A DNA stretch of 64,000 nt from NCBI RefSeq assembly GCF_000411295.1, contig NZ_KE150422.1:124001-188000 (forward strand), given 5' to 3'. Under the pieces are notes generated by a model. It was given only the letters and a program-made list of their open reading frames with translations. It made no database searches and had not been told where the DNA came from. Below, one piece after another: positions 25,907-33,977 of the stretch. The translations under genes were made by a program, and so were the position numbers. The stretch is from Paenisporosarcina sp. HGH0030 (GTDB taxonomy: Bacteria; Bacillota; Bacilli; Bacillales_A; Planococcaceae). Numbering within the stretch: the first letter of the stretch is position 1; every line of letters starts with the position of its first letter.

Positions 25907-27883
25907 TCATAAATACTTATCAAACCAACCAGTAATTTGCTCTAGTCGGGCATAGCGTAAATTTGGATAACCCGTTCGAGACAAGTTATGATCTGCATCC
26001 GGGAAACGCACAAAGCCCGCTTCTTTTTTCATTTGTTTCAATGTAATGTAAAGTTGCTCTGCCTGCTCAATCGGACAACGGAAATCTTTTTCACTGTGTA
26101 AAATCAATAATGGTGTCTCGATGTTCTTGGCGTACTTCAGAGGGGAATGATTCCACAGTTTTTCAACATCCGTCATATCCGCGCCAATTTGCCATTCGTT
26201 GAAATAATATCCGATATCAGATACCCCAAAGAAGCTGACCCAGTTTGAAATCGATCGTTGAGTGACCGCCGCTTTAAAGCGATTCGTATGACCGACAATC
26301 CAGTTCGTCATGAACCCGCCATAGCTTCCGCCAGTTACTCCAAGACGATTTTCATCAATCCAGTCGTTTTCAGCAAGTACCGAATCGAGGCCTTTCATTA
26401 TGTCTTCATAATCACCGCCGCCATAATCGCCGCGAACCGCATCAACGAATAGCTGACTGTAGCCATGACTGCCACGTGGATTTACATACAGAACGCCATA
26501 ACCCTGTGCTGCTAAAAGCTGAAGCTCATGGAAAAAAGTGTTCGCGTACATAGCATGCGGACCACCATGAATCTCTACAATTAATGGATACTTTTCACCT
26601 TGTACGTAGCCCGCCGGTTTCATTAACCAACCATGAACGTTCCATCCTTCTGCACCTTCATAAACAATTGCCTCAGGTGATACCAATTCCACCTCGTTTT
26701 CAAATGTTTCATTGAATGTCGTTAATGCTTGTCTTTCACCAGTCGCAATCGTTTGTACATATAGTTCGCCAATGCTGGTTGGATTGGACACCGTTACCAG
26801 AGCAAACTCCCCAGATTTTGCAACATCATAGCCATATATATATTCATCGTCGCCAGTCGCCGGATACATTTCCCCTTCCAATGAAGCGGCATATAATCGA
26901 ACGTCCCCCATAGTAGATACTTGGAAATACAAGTGGTCATCTTTCGTCCATACAACGCTAGGCGCATTTGCCCCTTGTTGTGTATCTGCTACGACATAAT
27001 CCCCAACTGGAGCATCAATTCCTTCAGTCAGGTTTTGGCGTGAACCTGACTCGATATCATATACGTATAGTTCTGTATGTGTTGCATTCTTGAAAGATGC
27101 ATCGCTACCGACAAATGCCAGTTTCGAATCATCAAAAGAAAATGCAGCACCACCAAAGTAACCATCTTCTTCAATAACAACCGTTTCTTCCTTCGATTCC
27201 ACATCCACGAAATACAATGATTGACGGAATTCGAAATCCTGGTTTTCAGAACGATTGACACTGAAGACCAGTTTCGATCCATCGTGTGAAACGGACTGTA
27301 GCGAATAAAAATAATTGCCTTCCGTAAATTGTGTTACTTCCCCGTTTTCAAGATTTATTACACCGATATGTTTATAACTGTCTTGAGGCAGCAACCCCGT
27401 ACCGTCCATTTTGTACTTCATTTTATCCACTACGTATGGTTCTGGTTTTTTCTTTTCCTCTTTATCCGGTTCATCAGTAAAGTTCTTTCCTTCTTTTAAG
27501 GAAGCAGAAAACCATATTTTCTTTCCACATGGAGACCACACAAAACTGCTGACTCCTGTTTCAAATGAAGTCACTTTACGTGCTTCCCCGCCTTTTGTGG
27601 ACAATACATAAAGTTGATTCTTATCATCACGAGTAGATAAAAATGCAAGCTGCGTGCCGTCTATGGAATATGTAGGAGAAGAAATCTTCTCTTTGCCATG
27701 TGTCCATTGTGTCAATTTCTTTGAATCCAATTCCACATGCCATAAATTCGCTTGATATGTATTTTCCTTGTCGTCTATTTTTGTATGAACAAAAACTGCT
27801 TCTTTTTGATTTGGTGCTAAAGTAGGCTGAGTAACAGAAACCAATTGATTTAAATCTTCTATAGTTAATTTGCGTTTTGACAT
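25907..27883 (-). CDS. S9-family prolyl oligopeptidase (acylaminoacyl/dipeptidyl peptidase type)
   Basis: 658-residue cytoplasmic serine peptidase. The first ~390 residues are a beta-propeller with repeated strands (SPTYSIDGTQLAFLSTRDDKNQLYV, FSFDDSKLAFVGSD, among others), and the rest is an alpha/beta-hydrolase domain. The catalytic triad is visible: Ser in GVTGGSYGGFMTN, Asp in LILHSEKDFRCP, His in FPDADHNLSR. The oxyanion segment EIHGGPHAMY is also conserved. It probably trims short peptides. GGGAGG precedes the ATG, and a GNAT gene follows in the same operon. Confidence 0.92.
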   Translation of the reverse strand: MSKRKLTIEDLNQLVSVTQPTLAPNQKEAVFVHTKIDDKENTYQANLWHVELDSKKLTQWTHGKEKISSPTYSIDGTQLAFLSTRDDKNQLYVLSTKGGEARKVTSFETGVSSFVWSPCGKKIWFSASLKEGKNFTDEPDKEEKKKPEPYVVDKMKYKMDGTGLLPQDSYKHIGVINLENGEVTQFTEGNYFYSLQSVSHDGSKLVFSVNRSENQDFEFRQSLYFVDVESKEETVVIEEDGYFGGAAFSFDDSKLAFVGSDASFKNATHTELYVYDIESGSRQNLTEGIDAPVGDYVVADTQQGANAPSVVWTKDDHLYFQVSTMGDVRLYAASLEGEMYPATGDDEYIYGYDVAKSGEFALVTVSNPTSIGELYVQTIATGERQALTTFNETFENEVELVSPEAIVYEGAEGWNVHGWLMKPAGYVQGEKYPLIVEIHGGPHAMYANTFFHELQLLAAQGYGVLYVNPRGSHGYSQLFVDAVRGDYGGGDYEDIMKGLDSVLAENDWIDENRLGVTGGSYGGFMTNWIVGHTNRFKAAVTQRSISNWVSFFGVSDIGYYFNEWQIGADMTDVEKLWNHSPLKYAKNIETPLLILHSEKDFRCPIEQAEQLYITLKQMKKEAGFVRFPDADHNLSRTGYPNLRYARLEQITGWFDKYL

Positions 27884-28022
27884 TTAATTTCCTCCCTAGG
27901 TGTCGCATAATTCCTATTTCGACATCCGTAAGAGTTTTCCTTTAATTCTGAACCATAATTTTCCCGTCGATTATTTAAATTTATTGCAGTATGTTATTTA
28001 TATGAAAATTGGAGGTTTTATT

Positions 28023-28298
28023 ATGGCTTGGATACTAGGTGGAATGGCATTGATTCTTCTAGGCTTAGTGGGGATATATTTTTGGGTGTACAAATACGAT
28101 CGTGATAAAGTCGAATTGAATCATATAGACTCTCCTACAACAGACAGCATCATAGTCTCCATTCTTTTCTTTATTGGCGTAATCTTGATTGCAGTATTTT
28201 TCGAAAAACTGCCGATTTGGCTTGCTAGGAGTATTTTATTCCTTGTCTGCCTTTTGCCTATTTTGATCGGGGTTATGATTATTTTGGAAGAAATATAA
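28023..28298 (+). CDS. Small three-helix membrane protein of unknown function
   Basis: 91 residues with three hydrophobic segments: ILGGMALILLGLVGIYFWV, SIIVSILFFIGVILIAVFF and WLARSILFLVCLLPILIGVMII. A short polar loop (KYDRDKVELNHIDSPTTD) separates the first two. I chose the ATG at 28023 because GGAGG lies seven bases upstream; the frame extends to 27900 but without a good site. No homologue recognised. It precedes the YhfW-like gene by about 100 bases. Confidence 0.6.
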   Translation: MAWILGGMALILLGLVGIYFWVYKYDRDKVELNHIDSPTTDSIIVSILFFIGVILIAVFFEKLPIWLARSILFLVCLLPILIGVMIILEEI

Positions 28299-28396
28299 TT
28301 TTCAAACCCTCCTTACAGTTCAAATTCTTCCATCCATGATTGTATTTTCTGGAAACGGGTAATAATGAAGAAACTACGAGCAGGAGGGTTTATATT

Positions 28397-29941
28397 ATGT
28401 GTGCACTTGAATTGCCTAAATTCACAAAATCCTATTGGAGAAAAGTACGATCAAACAAAACATTTCCACAAATAGAATCGGATGTCTCAACAGAAGTATG
28501 TATTATAGGCGCTGGCATTACCGGGGTGACTGCAGCATATGTCCTCGCTAAGGCAGGCGTAAAAGTAATCGTAATTGATGGAAGCAAAATCGCCAGTGGA
28601 ACTACTGGATTTACTACAGCGAAAATAACCGCACAGCACGGAATAATTTACGATGAGTTAATACAGACATTCGGAAAGACCAAGGCACGCCAATATTTTG
28701 ATGCAAATCAACAAGCACGTGAACAAATACAAATGTGGGTAGACGAGCTTTCCATAGATTGTGATTTTGAAGAACGAGATGCCATTCTGTACGCACAAAC
28801 TACACAAGGTGTTGACCAATTACATACGGAGAAAGCAGCTTATGACAAGCTTGGTATTCCTGGTGAACTATCGATATCCTTGGATGAACTCCCATTTCCG
28901 GTAAGTGAAACATTAACCTTACCAAAACAGGCGCAATTTCACCCTGTCAAATATATCAACAGATTAGTTAAAGAAGCACAGAATCTTGGAGTCGTTTTTC
29001 ACGAAGAAACCCGAGCAAGTTCCCTTAAACATAATGATGAAATCATTATCGAAACGACGGAGGGAATGAAAATCACCACCAAGCAAGTCCTTGTTACAAG
29101 TCATTATCCGTTTAACGATAAAGACGGTTTGTATTTTTCAAAATTGTCGCCGCAACGCTCCTACGCGGTGTGTGTCAGAGTTCCAGATGAGCATATGAAC
29201 GGCATGTATATCAATGTAGAAAAACCTACCCGTTCAATTCGAACAGCCAAGGGTGATAAAGGAGAAAGCTACGTGATTGTCGGTGGTGAAGGTCACAAAG
29301 CCGGGCAGTATGAAGATACTACTCATGATGATTCTACCGTTGAACGCTATGAAACACTCGTACAATTTGCCAAACAGCATTTCCCTGTCCAGTCCATCGA
29401 CACTCATTGGTCTGCCCAAGATTTAGAAACGCTCGACCGTATTCCCTATATCGGCGAAATGACATCTGGATTGCCTCATGTATTTGTGGCAACTGGCTTT
29501 GCGAAATGGGGTATGACAAATGGGACGGCCGCAGGTCTATTGTTAGCCGATCTTGCCCAAAATAAATTTAATCCCAATAAAGATTTATACTCACCTACTC
29601 GATCAAAACTAAAACAACATGATACGAAAAACTTTGTAAAAGTAAACTCAAATGTGGCGAAAGAATTAGTAAAAGGAAAATTCACGAGACCTTCTGATAC
29701 CCTTGAGAATTTACAGGTGGACGAAGGCAAAATTGTCATGATTGATCATCACAAGACAGGCGCATATAAAGATGAGCATGGGAAAATACATTTAGTAAAA
29801 CCTACATGTACCCATTTAGGCTGCGATGTTCATTGGAATAACAGTGAGCGTTCATGGGACTGCCCTTGTCACGGTTCACGGTTCTCTTATACAGGAGAAG
29901 TTTTAGAAGGTCCTGCAGTGAAACCATTAGAACGCAGATAA
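28397..29941 (+). CDS. yhfW: YhfW-like FAD-dependent oxidoreductase with C-terminal Rieske domain
   Basis: 514-residue fusion: a DadA-type FAD oxidoreductase (FAD site VCIIGAGITGVTAAYVLAKAG near residue 35; SGTTGFTTAKITAQHG; near residue 370 the DRIPYIGEM and VATGFAKWGMTNGTAAG segments) followed by a Rieske [2Fe-2S] domain, with CTHLGCDVHW and CPCHGSRFSYTGEVLEGPA providing the two Cys-His pairs. B. subtilis YhfW has this architecture; the substrate is unknown. I chose the ATG at 28397, with GGAGGG upstream. A longer frame starting at 28340 includes the untranslated leader. It ends in a terminator. Confidence 0.9.
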   Translation: MCALELPKFTKSYWRKVRSNKTFPQIESDVSTEVCIIGAGITGVTAAYVLAKAGVKVIVIDGSKIASGTTGFTTAKITAQHGIIYDELIQTFGKTKARQYFDANQQAREQIQMWVDELSIDCDFEERDAILYAQTTQGVDQLHTEKAAYDKLGIPGELSISLDELPFPVSETLTLPKQAQFHPVKYINRLVKEAQNLGVVFHEETRASSLKHNDEIIIETTEGMKITTKQVLVTSHYPFNDKDGLYFSKLSPQRSYAVCVRVPDEHMNGMYINVEKPTRSIRTAKGDKGESYVIVGGEGHKAGQYEDTTHDDSTVERYETLVQFAKQHFPVQSIDTHWSAQDLETLDRIPYIGEMTSGLPHVFVATGFAKWGMTNGTAAGLLLADLAQNKFNPNKDLYSPTRSKLKQHDTKNFVKVNSNVAKELVKGKFTRPSDTLENLQVDEGKIVMIDHHKTGAYKDEHGKIHLVKPTCTHLGCDVHWNNSERSWDCPCHGSRFSYTGEVLEGPAVKPLERR

Positions 29942-30016
29942 ATTAACTTTTTGGAAACAACGTCTAGGACATATTCAATAGGACAGTTTTGTATTGAAAG
30001 TTTAAACACACACACT

Positions 30017-30050
30017 AGCAAGTAGCTCTTATAAAGAGTTGCTTGCTTTT
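30017..30050 (+). terminator. Terminator after yhfW
   Basis: Fourteen-base stem AGCAAGTAGCTCTT with two G-U-compatible positions, three-base loop, and a T-run, about 75 bases after the stop codon. Confidence 0.75.
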
Positions 30051-30070
30051 TACATGTTGTTTTTGTAAAT

Positions 30071-30095
30071 GTTTCGAAAAAAATCATATGGGTAA
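30071..30095 (+). promoter_or_regulatory. Sigma-B-type promoter before the truncated alcohol dehydrogenase
   Basis: GTTTCG and GGGTAA are separated by 13 bases, matching the Bacillus sigma-B consensus (GTTTNN, 12-15 bases, GGGWAW). It lies about 40 bases before the ATG of the dehydrogenase remnant. The fit suggests general-stress control of the ancestral gene. Confidence 0.55.
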
Positions 30096-30133
30096 AGTTT
30101 TAGGCGGTGAACACCGTTTGAGGAGGATGGTAT

Positions 30134-30349
30134 ATGAAGGCGATTACGTTTAAAGGCACGAAAGATATCAAAGTCAAAGAAGTGGAAGATCCAAAACGTC
30201 AAAAACGAGATGATATTATTGTTCGTATTACCTCTACAGCCATTTGTGGATCAGATTTACACAAATGGTTTTTCGTTTCAGAATCTGATTACTTCAGTGT
30301 TGATGTGCTTTTTCACAACCGTTACACCTTCACCAAGAATTGGGAGTAG
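30134..30349 (+). pseudogene. Truncated zinc-dependent alcohol dehydrogenase (N-terminal remnant)
   Basis: The first ~44 residues are the N-terminus of a zinc alcohol/formaldehyde dehydrogenase: KAITFKGTKDIKVKEVEDP, then ITSTAICGSDLH with the catalytic zinc cysteine. After about position 30264 similarity stops and the frame runs another 28 codons into sequence shared with the opposite-strand gene. An intact protein would need about 380 residues, so at least 85 percent is lost, including the GHE motif and the NAD-binding fold. A strong GAGGAGG site and a sigma-B-like promoter remain. It looks like a deletion joint beside the accessory regulator region. Confidence 0.8.
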
Positions 30350-30487
30350 ATTTGAAATGGAATAGATCATGAGCAAGGTAAAAAAAGCGAACGCAATTAT
30401 GTGGATGGGTTTCGTGATATTTCTTCTGTTTCTTAGAAGAAAAAAGCCCAAAGCAATTTGAATCAAAATCAATGATGTATTTTTCAT
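30278..30487 (-). CDS. Small membrane protein, unknown function
   Basis: 69 residues with two predicted helices, SLILIQIALGFFLL and PIHIIAFAFFTLLMIYSISNLLPI, joined by a basic loop (RNRRNITK), and a short polar tail. It is preceded by an excellent GGGGAGGTGA site, which strongly supports translation. The 3' end overlaps the tail of the dehydrogenase remnant on the other strand. It is divergent from the first RRNPP-type regulator, sharing the 240-base control region with it. No homologue recognised. Confidence 0.6.
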   Translation of the reverse strand: MKNTSLILIQIALGFFLLRNRRNITKPIHIIAFAFFTLLMIYSISNLLPILGEGVTVVKKHINTEVIRF

Positions 30488-30573
30488 TTCCTACTCACCT
30501 CCCCTTTATATTCTCTCGTTTAATTCCTCTAGTAGTAGTTTACATGAAAAAAACGTCGAAAAATGTCGATAAT

Positions 30574-30588
30574 GTTGGGAAAGTTTTC
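30574..30588. promoter_or_regulatory. GTTGGGAAAGTTTTC element upstream of first regulator
   Basis: The nonamer GTTGGGAAA also occurs upstream of the second regulator (32575), both between divergent small genes and RRNPP-type regulator genes. It follows two ATGTCGA/ACGTCGA-like half repeats at 30553-30570. It is a candidate binding site for one or both regulators. Confidence 0.4.
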
Positions 30589-30634
30589 ACATTCAGGGCA
30601 TATATATATCATTTTTATGAAATAAATTTCTTGA

Positions 30635-30657
30635 TTAAACTTTTGTTTTAAGTTTAA
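30635..30657. promoter_or_regulatory. Dyad TTAAACTT-N7-AAGTTTAA near first regulator promoter
   Basis: A perfect 8-base inverted repeat in the AT-rich promoter region, about 70 bases before the regulator start and next to a TATAGT -10-like hexamer. It is not followed by a U-run, so an operator is more likely than a terminator. Confidence 0.35.
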
Positions 30658-30726
30658 TGAACGTATAGTAGGATAAAGATTGAATTTTAAAGATGTAAAA
30701 TATAAGGAAAGGAGGAAGCTTCGACC

Positions 30727-32016
30727 ATGAATAACTTCGGACATGTGATTAAACTTGAGAGAATTAGAAGGAATATGAAGCAAATTACATTAGCTCAAGG
30801 GATTTGTACTCCCTCCTACCTAAGTAAAATTGAAAACAATTCCATCGTTCCAAGTCAAGAAGTGGTCAATTTACTATTAAGCCGACTCGACATTGCGATC
30901 AACCAAAACAAAAGTTTAGACGACGAAAGTTATCTGAAGCAAATTCGTGAGATATATTTCAATGCCGTCATGAACAAAGACCGCGAACTCACAGCTATAG
31001 CGTTAAAAGAAATTAATAATGAACGTTACTTATTTAAAGATTCTTCAAATTTTTATACATATCAGCTCATGGTGCTCAGATTAACTTTGATTGTGCAAGA
31101 TGTTCAAAATGACACAAGTGAACTGATTATGGCATTATCTGAGCTATCCAGTAACTTTGATAACTACCAGATGTTTTTATTTAATTCTAATGTCGGCAGT
31201 TACTATTCTTTTTTGATGGATTATAACTTAACTCTTCAATCCTATGAAAAGGCAATTTCTTATTACAAAAAAATCAATATTGAGAAATGGGAAGAAGCCG
31301 ATTTCAATTATCTTTTAGGACATTGTTATCTAACTCAGCAGAGATGGGTCATTTCAATAGAATACATCCAAAAATCTCTAGAGTTTTTCAAGAGCGGATT
31401 TTTCAACACTCGTGTGATTGAATGTTACTTAATTTTGGCTTATGCACAAGAATTCTCGTTCCAATATGAAGAAGCTTATGAAAATCTACTGCTCGCACAA
31501 AAAATAGCATCCCAACTTAATCTTGTTGAACACTTCCCAATCATTACACAGAACTTAGGGAATTCTGCGTCAAGAAGGGGTTTGCCAGGTGAAGCAATAG
31601 AATTCTATTTAAAAAGTCTTCAATCGCGCAACACTAACGAAGAAAAATTGCTACCTATATATTCGCTCGTAAAAGAATATTCTAAATTAAGAAACTCGGC
31701 TGAAGTCATTAAATGGTGTAAGGAAGGTTTATCATTAATAGATAATAATCAGAATCCCAGTCAGAAAACATTTTTTCACCATTTAAATGTTTACTTGGCA
31801 AGAGAAACTGACTCAACGATATTCGAAAAAGTAGCTATTGATGCTTATAATTTCTTTCAGGAACTTAAAGATTACCGCCATGCTCATAAATATGCGCAAT
31901 TGTTGGGCAACTTTTATTATGAAAACAATAAATATAAAAACGCAGCCAAATATTTCGTATTATCTAATGCAAGTATGTTTAACAAAAATAAAATGAACCA
32001 TTGGGAAGAATTATAA
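30727..32016 (+). CDS. HTH-TPR regulator of RRNPP type, no adjacent peptide (orphan)
   Basis: 429-residue predicted cytoplasmic regulator. The N-terminal HTH_3/XRE domain (residues ~5-60) reads IKLERIRRNMKQITLAQGIC, then the recognition region TPSYLSKIENNSIVPS. The rest is helical with tetratricopeptide-like units, for example NYLLGHCYLTQQRWVISIEYIQKSLEF, YEEAYENLLLAQKIASQL and RGLPGEAIEFYLKSLQS. This is the PlcR/NprR/Rgg (RRNPP) architecture, where the repeats bind an imported signal peptide. Unlike its paralogue at 32688 there is no pro-peptide gene after it; a 21-base-stem terminator follows immediately. AAAGGAGG precedes the ATG. Confidence 0.82.
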   Translation: MNNFGHVIKLERIRRNMKQITLAQGICTPSYLSKIENNSIVPSQEVVNLLLSRLDIAINQNKSLDDESYLKQIREIYFNAVMNKDRELTAIALKEINNERYLFKDSSNFYTYQLMVLRLTLIVQDVQNDTSELIMALSELSSNFDNYQMFLFNSNVGSYYSFLMDYNLTLQSYEKAISYYKKINIEKWEEADFNYLLGHCYLTQQRWVISIEYIQKSLEFFKSGFFNTRVIECYLILAYAQEFSFQYEEAYENLLLAQKIASQLNLVEHFPIITQNLGNSASRRGLPGEAIEFYLKSLQSRNTNEEKLLPIYSLVKEYSKLRNSAEVIKWCKEGLSLIDNNQNPSQKTFFHHLNVYLARETDSTIFEKVAIDAYNFFQELKDYRHAHKYAQLLGNFYYENNKYKNAAKYFVLSNASMFNKNKMNHWEEL

Positions 32017-32028
32017 AAATTCAAATCA

Positions 32029-32078
32029 AAAAGCCTGTAACTATTTCCCGAGGTCGGGGGAAATAGTTACAGGCTTTT
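32029..32078. terminator. Long-stem bidirectional terminator
   Basis: Perfect 21-base inverted repeat starting AAAAGCCTGTAACTATTT, with an eight-base loop and U-tracts on both strands, between the first regulator and the convergent DUF3006-like gene. Confidence 0.9.
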
Positions 32079-32124
32079 CGGTATATGTCAGAGACACTGG
32101 CGGCAGTGCCTTTGAACGCAAAAA

Positions 32125-32421
32125 TCAGCTAGCCGTTGTATAAACTAAACAACCATGTTCGTAATCAATATAGTAACTGTTAATTTTTTGTGCAGTGGAA
32201 ACAGAATCTGTTTCTTTCTGTTTATTTGCAGCACGTTTGTTCACTTTTGAGATATGAAAGCCTTCTTCCTGAATGTCTACTAATAATACGTCGCCAACTT
32301 TCATATCAGAAGTTAAATCATCTGTTGGAACGACCAATACATTTGATTCACTAGGAAATTCCAAGAGAACTGCTAAATCATCCTGAAATCGATCCAATTT
32401 ATACATTCTACCTGTAAACAT
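32125..32421 (-). CDS. DUF3006-like small protein
   Basis: 98 residues. The first half, MYKLDRFQDDLAVLLEFP followed by VLVVPTDDLTSDMKVGDVLLVDI, is a small beta-barrel resembling DUF3006, proteins often encoded with secreted hydrolases; the second half is a charged tail ending in YYIDYEHGCLVYTTAS. It has no signal peptide. AGGAG lies nine bases upstream of the ATG. It is divergent from the second RRNPP-type regulator and shares its control region, so it may be a target of that circuit. Function unknown. Confidence 0.6.
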   Translation of the reverse strand: MFTGRMYKLDRFQDDLAVLLEFPSESNVLVVPTDDLTSDMKVGDVLLVDIQEEGFHISKVNKRAANKQKETDSVSTAQKINSYYIDYEHGCLVYTTAS

Positions 32422-32574
32422 ACTGAACAGCTCCTTTTTAAATGATAATTTGCTTGTTGAAAGATAAAAATTGCTAAATATTCATAATAAACGTAGAATT
32501 TGAAGAAATACTAATTCATTAACTAGTTACAATATAATCATAATTCGTTAAGATGGAATAAGAAAGAAAAACAG

Positions 32575-32636
32575 GTTGGGAAACTTTTTTCCAAAACACG
32601 CGTTTTATTATAGGTATTTAAGTTTTGTTTCCCAAC
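32575..32636. promoter_or_regulatory. Inverted GTTGGGAAAC elements upstream of the second regulator
   Basis: GTTGGGAAAC at 32575-32584 and its exact complement GTTTCCCAAC at 32627-32636 bracket 42 bases in the divergent region between the DUF3006-like gene and the regulator. GTTGGGAAA also lies before the first regulator. The pairing suggests looping or cooperative binding by a dimeric regulator. Confidence 0.45.
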
Positions 32637-32687
32637 TACAAGTAGTAGATATTACTCAATGACTCTATTAGTATAAAAGGTGGATAT

Positions 32688-33977
32688 ATGAATAATATCG
32701 GTTTGCTCATCAAAATGTCCCGCATACAACAAAATATGAAACAAGTTACGTTAGCAAAAGGAATCTGTTCCACTTCCTATTTAAGCAAGATTGAGAATAA
32801 CCAGACGGTTCCAAGCGAAGATGTCCTGCAGCTTTTATTGGAAAGATTAAATCTGGATTATGAGGATCTCTCCACTGAAGAGGAAACAGAGTTCTTATCT
32901 GAGCTTTATCATCTTTATAAAGATGCAATCATTAATCGAAATAAGGAAGAGATTCTGGAGAAGTTGAATTCATTTAAGGAAAGAAATTTTCTTTTTAAAG
33001 AAGAGACTAACTTTTTCACATATAACCTCTATCTTTTTCGTCTGTTTCTAATTACAGAGACAGAACAGGAAATCTTAAAAAACTTGATGGAAGCATTGGA
33101 TCAAATGAGTGAGAACTTCGATGAGCGCCAACACTTTTTATTTAAGTTTAATTGTGGAATACTTTTACATGTTGAACAGTATTATAAAGAGTCACTTAGT
33201 TATCTTGAATATTGTTTAGAACTTCTTACAGCTTTTCATTTAGAAGACTGGGAAATTGCAGATTTCTATAATGTTTTAAGTATTTCATACCTCGCTAATA
33301 ATCATTTTCTAAATACAATTGAATACTCCACTAAAGCTCTTAATTTTTATAAAGACAATTTAATTTTCAAGAGAGCGATTGATTGCTATATTGTTATAGG
33401 CATTTCTCAGACAATGACTGCAAAGTACAAAAGTGCTGAAGAAAGCTATTTGTTTGCGAAAAAGCTTACAAACGATTTGAAGTTGAGAGAATATGAAGGT
33501 ATAATTACCCAAAATTTAGGTTTCCTTTATGCTCAAAAGAACAATCATATTAAAGCCATAGAATATTATATTGAAAGTTTGAATAGTATGAAAGATACCG
33601 AAGGTTACTTATTAACTATCTTCTCTATTGTAAAAGAATATTCTAAACAGAAAAAAATTGATAAAATTCTTGAGTGGTGTAAAAAAGGATTAGATTTGTT
33701 AGAAGCAAATCCTTCGGAAAAAATCCATTCATATTATTATCACTTTTCGATTTATAGCATTATGCATAACAATGATTTAAAAGATGAATGTCTTTATAAG
33801 ACTTCAATTGAACACTTCGAAAGTACAAAGGATTATCGATATGCCAATAAATATGCTATTAAATTAGCTGATTTATATAGTTACCACAGGAAATACAAAA
33901 ATTCTTCTTTAATGTATCAAAAAGCATTGGAATATCATTTTTCACAAAAATCTATTACTTACTTGGAGGAATTATAA
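32688..33977 (+). CDS. HTH-TPR regulator of RRNPP type with cognate pro-peptide
   Basis: 429-residue paralogue of the protein at 30727; both begin with MNN, share KQ(I/V)TLA(Q/K)GIC and SYLSKIENN in the HTH domain, and end in KYKN...EEL. After the XRE-type HTH (residues ~5-60) the chain is all helical with TPR-like units such as DFYNVLSISYLANNHFLNTIEY, AEESYLFAKKLTNDLK and HIKAIEYYIESLNSM. Its stop codon overlaps the start of a secreted pro-peptide gene, the layout of PlcR-PapR and NprR-NprX systems. It is predicted to bind the re-imported peptide and control transcription of nearby or distant genes. GGTGG precedes the ATG. Confidence 0.85.
   Translation: MNNIGLLIKMSRIQQNMKQVTLAKGICSTSYLSKIENNQTVPSEDVLQLLLERLNLDYEDLSTEEETEFLSELYHLYKDAIINRNKEEILEKLNSFKERNFLFKEETNFFTYNLYLFRLFLITETEQEILKNLMEALDQMSENFDERQHFLFKFNCGILLHVEQYYKESLSYLEYCLELLTAFHLEDWEIADFYNVLSISYLANNHFLNTIEYSTKALNFYKDNLIFKRAIDCYIVIGISQTMTAKYKSAEESYLFAKKLTNDLKLREYEGIITQNLGFLYAQKNNHIKAIEYYIESLNSMKDTEGYLLTIFSIVKEYSKQKKIDKILEWCKKGLDLLEANPSEKIHSYYYHFSIYSIMHNNDLKDECLYKTSIEHFESTKDYRYANKYAIKLADLYSYHRKYKNSSLMYQKALEYHFSQKSITYLEEL

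Noticed and set aside
27900-28022. Longer N-terminus for the small membrane protein at 28023
   Set aside because: The extra 41 codons lack a good RBS and encode no conserved segment, while GGAGG is placed correctly for the ATG at 28023.
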